Source: Costus lasius
Taxonomy: Eukaryota > Streptophyta > Magnoliopsida > Zingiberales > Costaceae
Assembly: GCA_027563935.2 (NCBI GenBank)
Contig: CM050451.1
Coordinates: 99,723,565 to 99,787,564, forward strand
DNA length: 64,000 nucleotides
Direction: 5' to 3'
Positions 52,901-64,000 of this stretch are shown in pieces (within the stretch, counting starts at the first letter, position 1; every line of letters starts with the position of its first letter). Made by a program: the position numbers and the translations under genes. Below the pieces are notes generated by a model, which made no database searches, was not told the DNA's origin, and saw only the letters and a list, made by a program, of their open reading frames with translations.

Positions 52901-53646
52901 TTTCCAACTCGTAGGTCCACCTCATGCTGTCCCACCTGTCTTCTTCTCTTGAGTTCCTGCACATTTGAACAAATGTGAACTCCACATACAGTGTCCAACA
53001 CCCATGAAATAAGAAGAAGCAACCATGACTTCAATCACGAAAATACCTGAGCCAGAAGTGGAAGGCTTGCTTCCCTTCTTCTCTCCTCGGAGCGCTCTAT
53101 AGTCCTTCTTCCAGTGACCCAGCTGGCCACAATGGAAGCATCTGTTGTCCTTTGACCGCTTCATCTTTTGTTTCAAAGCCTTGTTGTAGCTCTTGATAGG
53201 GGTTTTGCCCTTCTTCCCCTTCTTCTTATTCCCAGAAGGAACCATCAAAAAGAGGATGAAGGCTTTCCCTTCTCAAGAGTCTGCTCTGTGGTGCAGAGCA
53301 TATTCAGTAATTCTGCCGGAGTACAGTCGATTTTGTTCATATTGAAATTAATAATGAACGCATCGAAAGAAGCCGAAAGAGACTGCAAGTTGATGTCTAC
53401 AACAAGTTCTTGATTGATGGTATGACCCAGTTTCTCTAGAGTTTCTTTGTACCCAATCATCTTGAGTACGTGAGCTCCCACTGGACTCCCTTCAGCCAAC
53501 TTGCTATGAAAGAAAAGTTTCGTCAAGTTATAGCGTTCTGTCCTTGCCTGTGCAGCATACAGCAATTTCAGATTTGCTATAATATCAATAGCAGACAAAT
53601 CCTCATGCTGACGCTGGAGCTCGGGCGTCATTGATGCAAGCATAAG
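49972..53646 (-). pseudogene. R9 gag (3' part) and pol
   Basis: Reads from gag codons after the S2 insertion (53643 down) through the zinc knuckle (CFHCGQLGHWKKDY, with the last Cys changed to Tyr), protease (LDTVCG), integrase, RT (YVDD) and RNase H to the stop at 49972. Frameshifts lie near 53247 and near 53010. In-frame stops are TAG 52252-52254, TGA 52243-52245, TAA 51691-51693, TGA 50401-50403 and TAG 50152-50154. Each stop is explained by C to T from the codon in sister copies. One integrase position also differs (CKPC for CKAC). Confidence 0.9.
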
Positions 53647-54559
53647 TGTAACATCCCGTTATCTTAACCCCAAACAAGCAATATGAGTCATGAAAGATAC
53701 CAGATGTTATCATACAAGATCGATTCACATGCTAAGTAAAACCAAGTTCAGGAAAACCCGATCTGAAAAATTTCACAAATCCATTCATAAAAACACCACG
53801 AAACACAATTCATAAAGGTACCTGCCACCACGCAATACTTGCACTAGACATATGCAAGTTCACAATTATATCAAATCCGATTGCCCAAATACAAATCGAC
53901 TTGAAAATCAAAACAAAGCCATAAAATCGATTCTATAAACTCATGAAACCAATAATAATAATACCAAACACCGAAACCAGGCCAAAGCCCGCGGTGACAC
54001 AAAAATCAAACTCATTTAACTGCCACAATCCGGCAACACAAGTTCACATAGTTCACATAATTCATATAGTTCGGCCACAACCGGCCCCAGACAATTAAGC
54101 ACAAAAGTCTTATTCATTCAACTGGCATATCATGATATTCATATAAAATGCTAACTGGAATTGCGCCCCTGCTCTACACCTGAAAATAATGAGGGGTGAG
54201 CTACACAGCCCAGTGAGTGGATAGTCTCAAACGACCATCCATAACATACACTCAAAAATACATGCAGATTATTTTAAAAACATTTAACAGAATATCATGT
54301 CCACATATGACAAACTTAAAGAACAGAATTCATATAAAACAGTCAGATGTACACTGCTAAGACATCACATAATCATCACTACAGAGTAACCAAGGTTCTA
54401 GAGTTATACTCTAAACCAACTAAACACCCCAACCACTTAATTAACCTAGTTGTTCAGCATATATTCAGTAGTGACCATTATGGTCTAACCCGGCTTTGGC
54501 CTAAGCACTGGGAGAAGCCTGCAAATCACATGCAACATATAGATGGACGGTGTGTAGAT

Positions 54560-54693
54560 TCAAGAGGTGGCCCCCGCCAGGTCACGACGTGGCACTTTGC
54601 TCTACGATCACCCCATAATCACAAAAATCTAAGCGTTCTAAGAGTGACGACATCAAGAGGTGGCCCCTGTCTGACCAAGACATGGCACTTTGC
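54560..54693. repeat. Pair of 41-bp repeats in S2
   Basis: TCAAGAGGTGGCCCC...GGCACTTTGC occurs at 54560-54600 and again at 54653-54693, about 80 percent alike, 93 bases apart. Internal sub-repeat of the solo LTR. Confidence 0.8.
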
Positions 54694-54807
54694 GTCTTAT
54701 ATCACTTGTTCTCCCAAAGGGTTCCTTAGCTGAACAACACAGACACATCTTATATCTTATTTCACATCATAGAGGACTCCTAAGTGTCAACTAGACTCTA
54801 GGATAGT

Positions 54808-54887
54808 CATCACAATAATCATATCGGGCAGGCTGAACATCAACCCCCATCACAATAATCATAACAGGCAGGCTGAACATCAACCCC
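54808..54887. repeat. 40-bp tandem duplication in S2
   Basis: Two adjacent 40-bp units starting CATCACAATAATCAT, differing by about three bases. Confidence 0.9.
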
Positions 54888-55429
54888 CTCACATATCACA
54901 ATACAGGGCTGAAATCTCAAACCCTTAACATATTACACATGGACTATCCTCTTGAGTTTAAGGTAACACCTAGCCTTAGTCCTATCCATTCCATGACTAA
55001 TCATAACACATAATATAAAAAAAAATCACATAATATTCAAACATCACAAAGTAGTGTAGTCCTTAGGTTTCATGCTGATTAATTCAGTCTAACCTTGCTA
55101 AATTATCACCCAATGTTCTCAAACATGAATACATGGTCTTAGATAAATAAACATGAGTTTTATAACATTATTAGCATTTATCAAGCATCCATAAAAATCG
55201 ACATATAGCATTTATCAAGCATACATAAAATCAACATAAAATTAACATAAAATTAAAACATGTATTCATACAATTGCTTTACAAATCACTACATGTAACC
55301 CACGGTTAACATAACATATTATCTACTAAATTTTAAACCTTAGTTAACATGAATATCATGCTCAAAATCATTGGTTTAAAACTTCCTAAATTCCATAAAT
55401 TAATACCTTAAATTTCATATTACAAACTT

Positions 55430-55576
55430 TCGGTTTTCATAAAACAATCATCAAGATTTCGGTTTCATAATTAATATCAAAATTTCAGTTTTCATAAATA
55501 ATTATCAAGATTTCGATTCTCATAATTATTATCAAGAATTCGGTTTTCATAACAATTATCAAGATTATTTCGGTTT
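55430..55576. repeat. Imperfect AT-rich repeats in S2
   Basis: About five imperfect units of 'attatcaagatttcggtttt' with spacers, period roughly 25-38 bases. Confidence 0.75.
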
Positions 55577-55938
55577 TAAACATGGAAAGATTTCAAGCAA
55601 CCAAATTTATCATGTAGCACAACCATAATCATATTGATGTAAATTTCGAATAAGACACCCCACTCACCTCTTAAACCGTGAACACTAAGGTGAAATTCCT
55701 CTACAAAAATTCGTCTAAAGCCTTTGAAGCTCCACCAACGTCGCCACCAATGGAAGGAAGAAACGCCACCACCCACTCAAGAACGCCGGCCAAGGGAAAG
55801 AGGAAGAAGAAAATCGCCCAAGAACTCTTCAAGAATCGCCACTTCTTCTCAAGCCGTTGCCCAAAGTTTTCTCCCAAGCCAAAAACACCAATTCCCTACC
55901 CTAACCGAGATTACCCATCTAAAATTTCGGTTTTCAAA

Positions 55939-55958
55939 TTTTTTTTTTTTTTTTTTTT
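55939..55958. repeat. T20 homopolymer in S2
   Basis: Twenty T in a row; a further run of 13 A lies at 56357-56369. Confidence 0.95.
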
Positions 55959-56109
55959 AAAACCCATTAATCATAATTCAAATAGGGTTTAACCACTTAA
56001 CTAACTAATTCGAATTTTAAATCTAATATCCATCTAATTTAAGTGTAAACCCAATAACCCATAGTTTAAGTGAAAATCCAATAAGAATTTAATATTAATT
56101 CACTTAAAC

Positions 56110-56320
56110 TAACATCCAATAAGCTCTAATTAATTTATCATAAATGAACAACCAATAATAATTTATCATAAATTAACAACCAATAATCAAATAAATTAAC
56201 CACCATTAATCTCTAATTAATTTACAATAAATTAACAACCAATAAGTTCTAATTTAATTAACTATAAATTAACAACCAAAAATCTCTAGTTTAATTAACT
56301 ATAAATTAACAATCAATACA
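56110..56320. repeat. Imperfect 'aaattaacaaccaataa' repeats in S2
   Basis: About five AT-rich units built on AAATTAACAACCAATAA and TCTAATTAATTTA, spaced irregularly. Confidence 0.75.
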
Positions 56321-56406
56321 TAGGAAAATATCACAGTCAATAATTTTATTTAAATCAAAAAAAAAAAAATAATACTTACCAGGACTTAAGATCCTTGGAT
56401 CTTACA

Positions 56407-56645
56407 ATAAGGCAAGCGACATCAGTGCTATCACTGACGTGCCTTTCATAAGCATCTTTAACCGCCCTTGTGGCGTTCGCAGCGGGTTGAGCTGGCATTG
56501 CCGACTCAAGGATGTACAGCTTCCTCTCAGCTTTGAGGACAATCCTCAGCTGTCTATACCAGACTGAGAAGTTTGGCCCAGCAAACTTCTCTTTTTCCAA
56601 TATGGATCGCAAGTTGAGCCCTGTGGTGTTCGTTGCTGCAGGAAT
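56407..56645 (-). pseudogene. R9 gag N-terminus without its own ATG
   Basis: Encodes the gag start region (RSILEKEKFAGPNFSVW...KAERKLYILE), in frame from the predicted splice acceptor at 56645 down to the S2 border. The usual gag ATG AGC is replaced by ACA GGG (codon at 56622-56624). No ATG occurs in this frame upstream to the acceptor. If gag starts in the LTR exon this loss would be harmless; if it starts at the conventional Met, this copy lost its start. Confidence 0.85.
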
Positions 56646-56677
56646 CTACAACATTACAAGAACAACAAGGTTAGCAT
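56646..56677 (-). other. R9 predicted branch point and splice acceptor
   Basis: On the minus strand TGCTAAC, then T-rich sequence and GTTGTAG|ATTCCT. The branch motif is changed from TACTGAC in R6/R7 but still fits the plant CTRAY consensus. Confidence 0.5.
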
Positions 56678-58302
56678 CCATGTTAGAATCATTTCAGGAC
56701 TTTAAGAGTGATTCTTTTCTCACTATTTTATCTGACTGAAAATCCAATAAAACAGCCCGAAAGAGTAAAATCTTTTGGTGAGATGGGATCCAGATTTCAT
56801 ACTTGATCTCCGCGTCTCGCTCAGGCGAGATAAGATGAACAGAGAGTCCAAGCACTAATCACTGGTAGGCAATCCATGCCAATCGCCAACCCGTGCGATT
56901 CCCCTTCATCTAGGCAGTCCAGAAGACTGTGCCAACTAAGTTGGTACAACACAATCTCTGATTCCTCAGATGGCTGCCTCCATATAGCTATCATATGCTC
57001 AACATGTAGCCTATATGGTCAAGCTGACCTGACCTACTTCCTGGACCACCACATGCTATGCTGAGCAACGAGAAGCGATAAATCCCTTCTCTGTAGCATG
57101 TAGGTGTAATCTCGCACCGTTTGAAGATAGCTAGGCGTGCCCACTGAGTGGGTACAACACGGCCCCAACGATAGTCAGAACAGTGAGGTTTCGCGTCAGA
57201 AGGCAATCGAAAGCTTGATATTGACGTTGGATGTTATCGGTCTTTTATCTTCTTACTATCATGCAAAGCCTATAGTGATAGCAGAAGAATAAAACATACA
57301 TGTGCTAATACTACTTAAAATAGTAAATAGAAAGCACAATTATCTTATGTGGTAAACGCCCATAAAAATAAAAAACTTAAGTAAAACCCTAGTTTGACAA
57401 AAGTCTTCACTTGAGCTTTTTATGGGACTCTTGTACCTCATCCGGCCCAGCTCGGGCCAAACGCCATATGCAGCCTAAATGCGCCCACCAGACAAAATGC
57501 GCGTGTTCTAGAGTCAAACTCTAGACCACCCACCTAGTGAAGCCAATTGTTGCAAACGCTTCTGCCATATGTGCTATGTGCTCATGTCTGATCAAATTAC
57601 ATTTTAAAAACTATCTAGACATGGTTTGACACGCAGGTCAATTATACATTCAAATAATTCAAATGTGACTCGCAGATCACACCAAATATATTAATTTCCA
57701 GGCTCGCAGGCCCCAGCACAGCATACAAAATAGGGCAGCCCACATAAGATTAAATAAACATTCATTGCATCATGTAAAACATGTACAATATGTGATCCAA
57801 ACAGAAATAAAATTTTATAATTTTTGAAAAAACCCATGGCATCAATTTTATTTCCTTATGTGCCCTACTACCTTACAACGGTCCATTAACAGACATCCAC
57901 TCATCAGAACAAGTCAGACCCACTGCCCTTGCATGCACCTATTCGTAAGTGAATAGCGTCGACCCAAAGATCGACCATGCATGCCTTAAGGGCTGAACGT
58001 CCCACATGATTTCCTGCAAGCGGGTGTGACCCCGGGCCATAATCATGATCGTTCACTGTTTGCCTCAACCAGACATTGCTACACGCCCTTCCGCAGCGGC
58101 TTATAGCCACCTGTACAACTTGCGCACAAGTGCTATCCGGCCGCCCATCCAGGCTGTCAGATAGTCTGATTAGGCTGTTGGGTTCAGACTTGACAAACGA
58201 CTTCAAAACTGCTAACCCGTCTAAGTATTTAAAATAGGCGCACAGATAGATCTAATGAAGTCGCGCATGAAGGTAAGTTTTGTGAAAAACAACTATCATA
58301 TG
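56678..58302 (-). other. R9 leader
   Basis: Non-coding leader colinear with R6/R7. The palindromes are CCAACTAAGTTGG (56932-56944) and CCCACTGAGTGGG (57140-57152), 208 bases apart. The three CTGCG stem-loops are at 57625-57641, 57664-57680 and 57698-57713 (complement). It ends at 58302, where the R10 LTR starts, about 130 bases short of where R2 has its PBS. Short open frames here are not supported. Confidence 0.78.
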
Positions 58303-58437
58303 TGAAAGTGTCCCGACAAGGGGGGGGGGGGGCAAAACCCTAATAGGAGGCGCAACAAAAACTCTAGCGGAATCTAGGGTTTCTAAAAGGATCGCATAGC
58401 ATGTAATATATTCAACTTTCAATGAGAAGCGATTCTT

Positions 58438-58448
58438 ACCATTGCCAT
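58438..58448 (-). other. R10 LTR start-exon and splice donor
   Basis: Minus-strand ATG GCA ATG followed by GTAAGA, a near-consensus plant 5' splice site. Confidence 0.6.
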
Positions 58449-58726
58449 CGCTTAGATGGTGTCTTGGAAGGAAAGGCGCAAATGCTCCTTCTCCTAAGGT
58501 GACGCACACAATTGATGTCGCCTACTCTTCCTTGGTGCTCCTTGTGCTAGCAAGGCTCCAAGATTGTCTTGCCGAATGGAAGGGGAGAGAGATCGCCTTG
58601 CTTGGCCGAATGTTTCCTCTTGTCGTCCACACTTCTCCACACGAGAATGCAAGCGCCGAATGCTCAAGTTGGAGACAAAGGCGTGAAGAGGCGAGTTTCA
58701 TGAGGCGTGGTCACGTAAGTGATCAT

Positions 58727-58746
58727 GCTTTCTAAAAATAGAAAGC
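58727..58746. promoter_or_regulatory. R10 LTR dyad with C(A/T)8G box
   Basis: Arms GCTTTCTA and TAGAAAGC pair perfectly around AAAA. The centre CTAAAAATAG is an exact C(A/T)8G MADS-type site. It lies at the position equivalent to the R6 CArG box, 283 bases from the start-exon ATG. Confidence 0.5.
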
Positions 58747-59993
58747 CTCACCTCCAAATGCGATCATGGGTTTACCCAATCGCAAACTCCTCTTAGATTG
58801 AACCATGCGCTCAACCAATGAGCTGGTTCAAATCAATTTGGTTCAATAACCAAATAAACCAAGCAATCAGTCCAGACAACAATAAACCCTAAGGCTCTTG
58901 ATCTGACCGTCGATCTCTTGATGCTCCTGATCTCACCGATCCAGCATCCATTCTCTCAATCGAAGCTTACCGATCTCAAGCCCTAATCAATCAAACATGA
59001 TCAGACCAGATCTCACTTACAATCAGAGATTAAATCCCTTTAAACTGAACCTGAACAATTCAGTCCACACGATCTGACTTAAGTAAGCCATATCATCAAA
59101 TTGTGCGACCCTGAGGGTTTCCTTTAAATGTCGGTAACGATAACTCACGTTATCACGATCAGTGAGGGGTATCTAGCAACACATCACTGTCTCCCGATAT
59201 AAAGGAAAGAGTCTTCCAAGACTACACCCAAACCACAGCACAAGTGTGAATCAACTCACAAGGCATGCATATTTCCTTTGCCACTGGATGTTCTTATTGG
59301 ACAAGCGTGTCAAGCTTGTAACTCCAATATGATGAGCATGATTAGATCAGATGAACATAGTCACCTGGGTATGGCCATACTCTTTTCTCAATCATCTCAT
59401 CCAGGGGGCCCCTTTAGAACATCACACTCCTTAAACAAGGAGACGGCAATCCTATGTCTATCACTAGTGCCCTAACCTGACTCAAGCTCACCATCCAAGA
59501 TAGTCTATAATCATTATGTTTCAAATGATATTGAACTACCTCAAAACAATGACAATCATCATTTAGAAAACACAAGTGATCTCAAGTCAGAGGAAATGTG
59601 CCACTTGTCGCATTCAAGGATTATTCACATTGTGACAAGCAATTGAATATCCTAGTAGGGTCTGTCCAGTACATCCAATGTACCCATGAGTCTACATCTT
59701 ATTCCATGCTCGAAGCATCCTATAAGATTAGAACACATATTAGTCTCAACCATATCAAGGCTGTCTCATGTTCACCAAGATATATCGACTAAGGACTTTA
59801 CTGCATGTCAGCCTAGCTGAACAGTACTGAGACATTATTCAGAAGTACACTTATTGCAGCAGACAATGTAACAACTTGAATAACAACCATGCCTTTATAA
59901 ACATAAAAGTTTATACATGATACTGATACAATCCCAAGGCCTCAAACATTAGCCTTAAGGGCATACCCCAACAATCTCCCACTTGCACTTAAT

Positions 59994-62900
59994 CTAATGG
60001 TTGAGAAACCTCAAACCCATATTATTACAGTGCTTCTCATGCTTCTGCAGCGCCAGAGGCTTAGTAAGCGGGTCTGCCAGATTGTCATCTGTATGTACCT
60101 TGCAGACTTTGATCTCGCCACGATCAATGATCTCCCTGATCAAATGAAACCGTCTCTGTATGTGCTTGGACTTCTGGTGCGACCGTGGTTCCTTTGCCTG
60201 TGCTATTGCTCCAGTGTTATCACAGAAGATAACCAAAGGATCTGCACTCGAAGGAACAACACCAAGTTCCTGAACGAACTTACGAATCCACACTGCCTCC
60301 TTGGATGCTTCCGAGGCTGCAACATACTCGGCTTCTGTTGTGGAATCAGCAACGATTGACTGTTTGAAACTCTTCCACACCACTGCTCCTCCATTCAAGC
60401 TAAATACATAGCCTGATTGCGATCGGAAATCATCCTGGTCAGACTGGAATGAAGCGTCAGTATATCCTTCAATACTGAGTTCTTCCTGACCACCATATAT
60501 CAAGAACATATCTTTGGTCCTCCGTAGGTATTTTAAAATGTTCTTGACTGCAATCCAGTGTGCCTGACCTGGATTACTTTGGAACCGACTGGTCACGCTT
60601 AACCCGTAAGCGACGTCTGGGCGAGTACACAACATCGCATACATAATGGACCCAATAGCCGAAGCATAAGGCGTATTGTCCATTTCATCTTTCTCAGTCT
60701 GTGTTTGTGGACACTGACTCTTCGAAAGATTCAGACCATGTCTGACTGGAAGATATCCTCGTTTAGAATTCTCTAAATGAAATCTCTCCAGGACTTTATC
60801 GATGTAAGTACTCTGGCACAGCCCGAGAAGCCTCTTAGATCTATCCCTGTAGATCTTCACACCTAATACATAGGCTGCTTCTCCTAAATCTTTCATCTGG
60901 AAACATTTCCTTAACCATGCCTTAACCGCATGCATTTCAGGAATGTCATTTCCAATGATCAAGATATCATCGACGTAGAGGACTAGGAAAGTAATCACGC
61001 TCCCACTAAACCTCTTATATACACACGGGTCATCCTCGTTCTTGATGAAACCAAATTCAGTGACTGATTCATCAAAACGAATATTCCAGCTTCTAGATGC
61101 TTGTTTAAGTCCATAAATAGACTTCTTTAACTTGCATATCTTATGACGATCTGATGGATTAGTGAAACCTTCTGGTTGTGTCATATACACATCCTCATCC
61201 AGATTTCCATTCAGGAAAGCTGTTTTCACATCCATTTGCCAGATCTCATAATCATAATATGCTGCTATCGCGAAAAGAATCCGAATAGACTTAAACATAG
61301 CTACAGGTGAGAAAGTTTCATCATAATCTATCCCGTAGATTTGTTTGAAACCTTTCGCAACTAGCCTGCCTTTATAGGTAACCACGTTACCATCCATGTC
61401 AATCTTCTTCTTGAAGATCCATTTACAGCCTATAGGGATTACTCCCGGAGGCGGATCAACCAAATCCCAGACTTGGTTATCTGACATGGAGTCCATCTCG
61501 GCTCTCATAGCTTCAAGCCATCTCGCTGACTCCGGTCCAGTGACCGCATCCGCATAAGTGAGGGGTTCATCATGATCAATGATGTAGACTCCGTCATAGC
61601 GCTCAGGCTGTCGACGGATCCTTCCCGATCTTCGCGGTTCCCGTGATATCTGAGCCTCAGGTTGTTCAATAACCTGTTCTACCGGCTCAGGCTCATCCAA
61701 CTGTGCTTGACCACTTTGTCCTTCCTCTGGATTCTCATCCAGTTTTATTTCTCTCCCACTGGCCTCTTGCAGAAGAAACTCCTTCTCAAGAAATATGGCC
61801 GTCCGAGCAACAAATACCTTGTTCTCTTTGTGATCGTAGAAATAATAACCCTTAGTTTCCTTAGGGTAACCGACAAAGACACATTTTTCAGATCTGCTCT
61901 CTAGTTTACCAGAGGCGAGCTTTTTGACATAAGCCTCGCAGTCCCAGATCCTGATAAATGTCAAGCTCGGCTGTTTCCTATACCATAACTCATATGGCGT
62001 CTTTGAAACAGCCTTGGATGGCACTCGGTTTAGTACCTTTGCAGTTGTTTCTAGTGCAAAACCCCAAAAGGAATAAGGTAAAGCAGCCTGACTCATCATA
62101 GAACGAACCATATCCAATAAGGTTCTATTCCTCCTCTCGGATACACCATTCCATTGGGGTGTTCCTGGCGGAGTGAGCTGTGAGATAATCCCACACTCCT
62201 TCAGATAGTCAGTAAATTCTCGACTTAGGTATTCCCCACCTCGATCAGAACGAAGTGCCTTGATATTTCGGCCTAGCTGATTCTGTACTTCATTCTTGAA
62301 CTCTTTGAACTTGTCAAAAGATTCACTTTTATGTCTCATCAGATAGACATACCCATATCTACTGAAATCATCAGTAAAGGTAATGAAGTACTGATAGCCA
62401 CCTCTGGCATGTTTACTAAATGGCCCACACACATCACTGTGTATAAGGTCAAGTAAACCTGAAGCCCTTTGACCTTTGTTAAGAAAAGGTGACTTCGTCA
62501 TTTTACCCATTAAACAAGCCTTGCATGTATCAATCTCCTCACAGGAGAATGATCCTAGCAGTCCATGATCATGCAACCGCTTAATGCGCTTCTTGTTAAT
62601 GTGGCCTAAACGACTATGCCATAGCAAGGTGCTGTCATCAGCATACTTGGCTTTCTTAATATCAACATTTTGTATAGAACATTCCATGTCCAACATGAAT
62701 AACCCATTGTTAATTTAACCAGTTGCATAAACAATATTATCTAAAGACAAAACACACTTTGAAATATTGCATTCAAAGGAAAACCCCTTCCTGACTAGAG
62801 CAGGAATGGAGATAATATTTTTAGTAATGCTGGGAACAAAGTAACAACTGTTTAGTTCTAATACAAGTCCAGATGGTAAAGAGATGAAATAGTCTCCTAC

Positions 62901-63874
62901 AGCAACAGCAGCAACCCGTGCCCCGTTTCCAACTCGTAGGTCCACCTCATGCTGTCCCACCTGTCTTCTTCTCTTGAGTTCCTGTACATTTGAACAAATG
63001 TGAACTCCACATGCAGTGTCCAACACCCATGATATAGAAGAAGAAAACATGACCTCAGTCACATAAATACCTGAGCCAGAAGCAAAGCTTCCCCTCTTAT
63101 CTCCTTGGAGCGCTTTACAGTCCTTTTTCCAGTGACCCAGCTGGCCACAGTGGAAACATCTGTATTCCTTCGACCGCTTGACCTTCTGCTTCAGAGCCTT
63201 GCTGTAGCTCTTGACAGGGGCTTTGCCCTTCTTCCCCTTCTTCTTGTTCCTTGAAGGAACCATTAAGACAGAGGTTGAAGGCTTTCCCTTCAGAGTCTCC
63301 TCAGTAGTCAAGAGCATATTCAGCAGCTCTGCCGGAGTACAATCGATTTTGTTCATATTAAAGTTAATAATGAACGCATCGAAAGAGGGCGGGAGAGACT
63401 GCAGAATAATGTCTACAGCAAGCTCCTGATTGATGGTATGCCCCAGTTTCTCTAGAGCCTCCTTGTGCCCAATCATCTTGAGCACGTGAGCTCCCACTGG
63501 GCTCCCTTCAGCCAGTTTGCTCTGAAAGAAAAGCTTGGTCAAATTGTAGCGCTCAGTCCTTGCCCGTGCAGCATACAACATCTTGAGGTTTGCTATAATT
63601 TCTATAGCAGACATATCCTCATGCTGACGCTGCAGCGGTGGCGTCATAGACGCTAGCATCAGGCAAGCGACATCAATGCTATCATTGACGTGCTTTTCAT
63701 AAGCTTCCCGAACCGCCCTTGCGGCGTTCGGAGCGGGCTGAGGCGGTATCGCCGTCTCGAGATATACAGTTTCCTCTCTGCCTTAAGAACAATCTTAAGG
63801 TGTCCGAACCAGTCTGAGAAGTTCGGCCCAGCAAACTTCTCCCTTTCCAGTGGGGATCGCACATTGAAGTTCAT
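59994..63874 (-). pseudogene. R10 gag-pol, near complete
   Basis: Three consecutive open pieces: 63874-63659 (gag start, MNFNVRSPLEREKFAGPNFSD), 63659-62715 (gag with CFHCGQLGHWKKDC knuckle, protease LDTACG) and 62696-59994 (900 codons: integrase HSRLGH/CKAC and D,D(35)E, RT YVDD, RNase H). A one-base deletion near 63765 shifts the frame in gag, and TAA at 62715-62717 replaces a Ser codon (TCA in sisters) between protease and integrase. Otherwise it is full length. The integrase-RT-RNase H piece is the longest open frame of its kind in the window. Residues that differ from sisters include WDCEAY for WGCEAY. Confidence 0.92.
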
Positions 63875-63894
63875 GGTGTTCGTTGCTGCAGGTA

Positions 63895-63926
63895 TCTACA
63901 ACAATGCAAGAACAGCAAGGTCAGTA
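63895..63926 (-). other. R10 predicted branch point and splice acceptor
   Basis: Minus-strand TACTGAC (63920-63926 complement), T-rich stretch, TTGTAG|ATACCT. Seven open codons (21 bases) lie between the AG and the gag ATG at 63874, as in R6 and R7. Confidence 0.55.
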
Positions 63927-64000
63927 TCAATGTTAAGAATCAATCAGGACTTAAGAAGGATTCTTTTTCTCACTATTTTATCTGGCTGAAAAATCCAGCA

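Larger units (their letters stand above)
53647..56406. mobile_element. S2: 2.76-kb solo LTR of a non-copia family in R9 gag
   Basis: Begins TGTAACATCCCG and ends GGATCTTACA, giving TG...CA ends with a 5-bp inverted TGTAA/TTACA. It is flanked by the 5-bp target duplication ATAAG (53642-53646 and 56407-56411). Removing it with one duplication restores continuous gag codons of R9. It shares nothing with the copia LTRs, is AT-rich in its second half, and has no PBS or coding. The ends resemble Ty3/gypsy LTRs of plants; that assignment and the orientation are inference. Open frames at 54347-54733 and 55576-55992 have no recognisable motif. Confidence 0.85.
48293..58302 (-). mobile_element. R9: Angela-like copia element inserted in the R8 LTR, itself hit twice
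   Basis: Minus-strand copy with 3' LTR (48293-49951), pol, gag split by S2, a leader up to 58302 and then R10. Its PBS and 5' LTR are missing from the window because R10 entered its leader. The sequence of gag (TTEQTLEKGKPSSS) and the RT linker (IDQVNVQPEAQ) place it with R4. It is strongly mutated: five pol stops and two frameshifts. Confidence 0.88.
58303..59973 (-). repeat. R10 3' LTR
   Basis: 1671 bp from TGAAAGTGTCCCG to CCCCAACA. A G-run of 13 lies at 58320-58332. The start-exon/donor is at 58438-58448, with the most canonical donor in the window (GTAAGA). A C(A/T)8G box CTAAAAATAG at 58732-58741 lies in a perfect 8-bp hairpin (58727-58746). Confidence 0.92.
58303..64000 (-). mobile_element. 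R10: Angela-like copia element in the R9 leader, runs off the window
   Basis: Minus-strand copy with 3' LTR (58303-59973), polypurine complement, near-complete gag-pol (59994-63874), splice acceptor, and the first 100 or so bases of leader. PBS and 5' LTR lie beyond 64000. Gag and pol wording groups it with R6/R7. One stop and one frameshift are visible. Confidence 0.92.

Noticed and set aside
54347..54733. Open frame of 128 codons and another at 55678-55992.
   Set aside because: Both lie within the S2 solo LTR and cross its internal repeats; no protein family is recognisable.
54560..54890. Possible CRISPR-like repeat-spacer pattern.
   Set aside because: Only two imperfect copies of each unit, in a plant LTR; these are ordinary LTR sub-repeats.

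Overview
The window is entirely repetitive plant DNA. I see no host gene, tRNA, rRNA or CRISPR array. Almost every base belongs to LTR retrotransposons of one Ty1/copia family. LTRs are about 1.7 kb and start TGTTGGGGTATGCCC, the primer-binding site is TGGTATCAGAGC (initiator Met tRNA type), the untranslated leader is about 1.8 kb, and the domain order is gag-protease-integrase-RT-RNase H. That architecture fits the Angela/BARE/Wis lineage, so the source is a seed plant with a large, repeat-rich genome. The species cannot be read from the sequence.

Layout, with copies named R1-R10 from left to right and two solo LTRs S1 and S2. R1 (1-1226, minus) is an LTR cut by the window edge. R2 (1242-8349, minus) has lost gag, and R3 (8350-12780, minus) is inserted in its 5' LTR. 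At 12781 the polarity flips. R4 (12782-19330, plus) is truncated at its 5' end and carries solo LTR S1 (13141-14830, TSD TGGAC). After a patchwork junction comes R5 (19364-21244, plus), a 3' fragment that shares an LTR with full-length R6 (21245-39546, plus). R7 (24994-34133, plus, TSD AGCGT) is a young full-length copy inside the gag of R6. R8 (39547-48292, minus) is an older, diverged relative with 2.25-kb LTRs. The plus-strand array sits in its left LTR and R9 in its right LTR. R9 (48293-58302, minus) carries S2 (53647-56406, TSD ATAAG), a 2.76-kb solo LTR of a different, probably Ty3/gypsy, family in its gag. R10 (58303-window end, minus) sits in the R9 leader.

How the parts work together: R6 (9.16 kb without R7) and R7 (9.14 kb) show the complete plan of LTR, PBS, leader, gag-pol, polypurine tract, LTR. 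No copy has an intact gag-pol frame. R7 is closest, with a single 1-base deletion in RT. The other copies carry stops, frameshifts, deletions or insertions, and most of the stops look like C-to-T decay.

The most interesting signal concerns how this family starts gag. In all nine LTRs that reach the region, an ATG-GCN-NNG triplet set is followed at once by a GT splice donor (GTATGA, GTAAGA or GTATTG). A branch point and acceptor (TACTGAC ... TTGTAG) lie 21 nt before the usual gag ATG. Splicing would remove the PBS and the whole leader and join the LTR-borne ATG in frame to gag. The leader also holds three stem-loops sharing a CTGCG loop and a pair of matched 13-nt palindromes 209 nt apart. Each LTR carries a CArG/MADS-type box inside a dyad whose arms differ between copies while still pairing. 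These points are inference from comparing copies inside this window.
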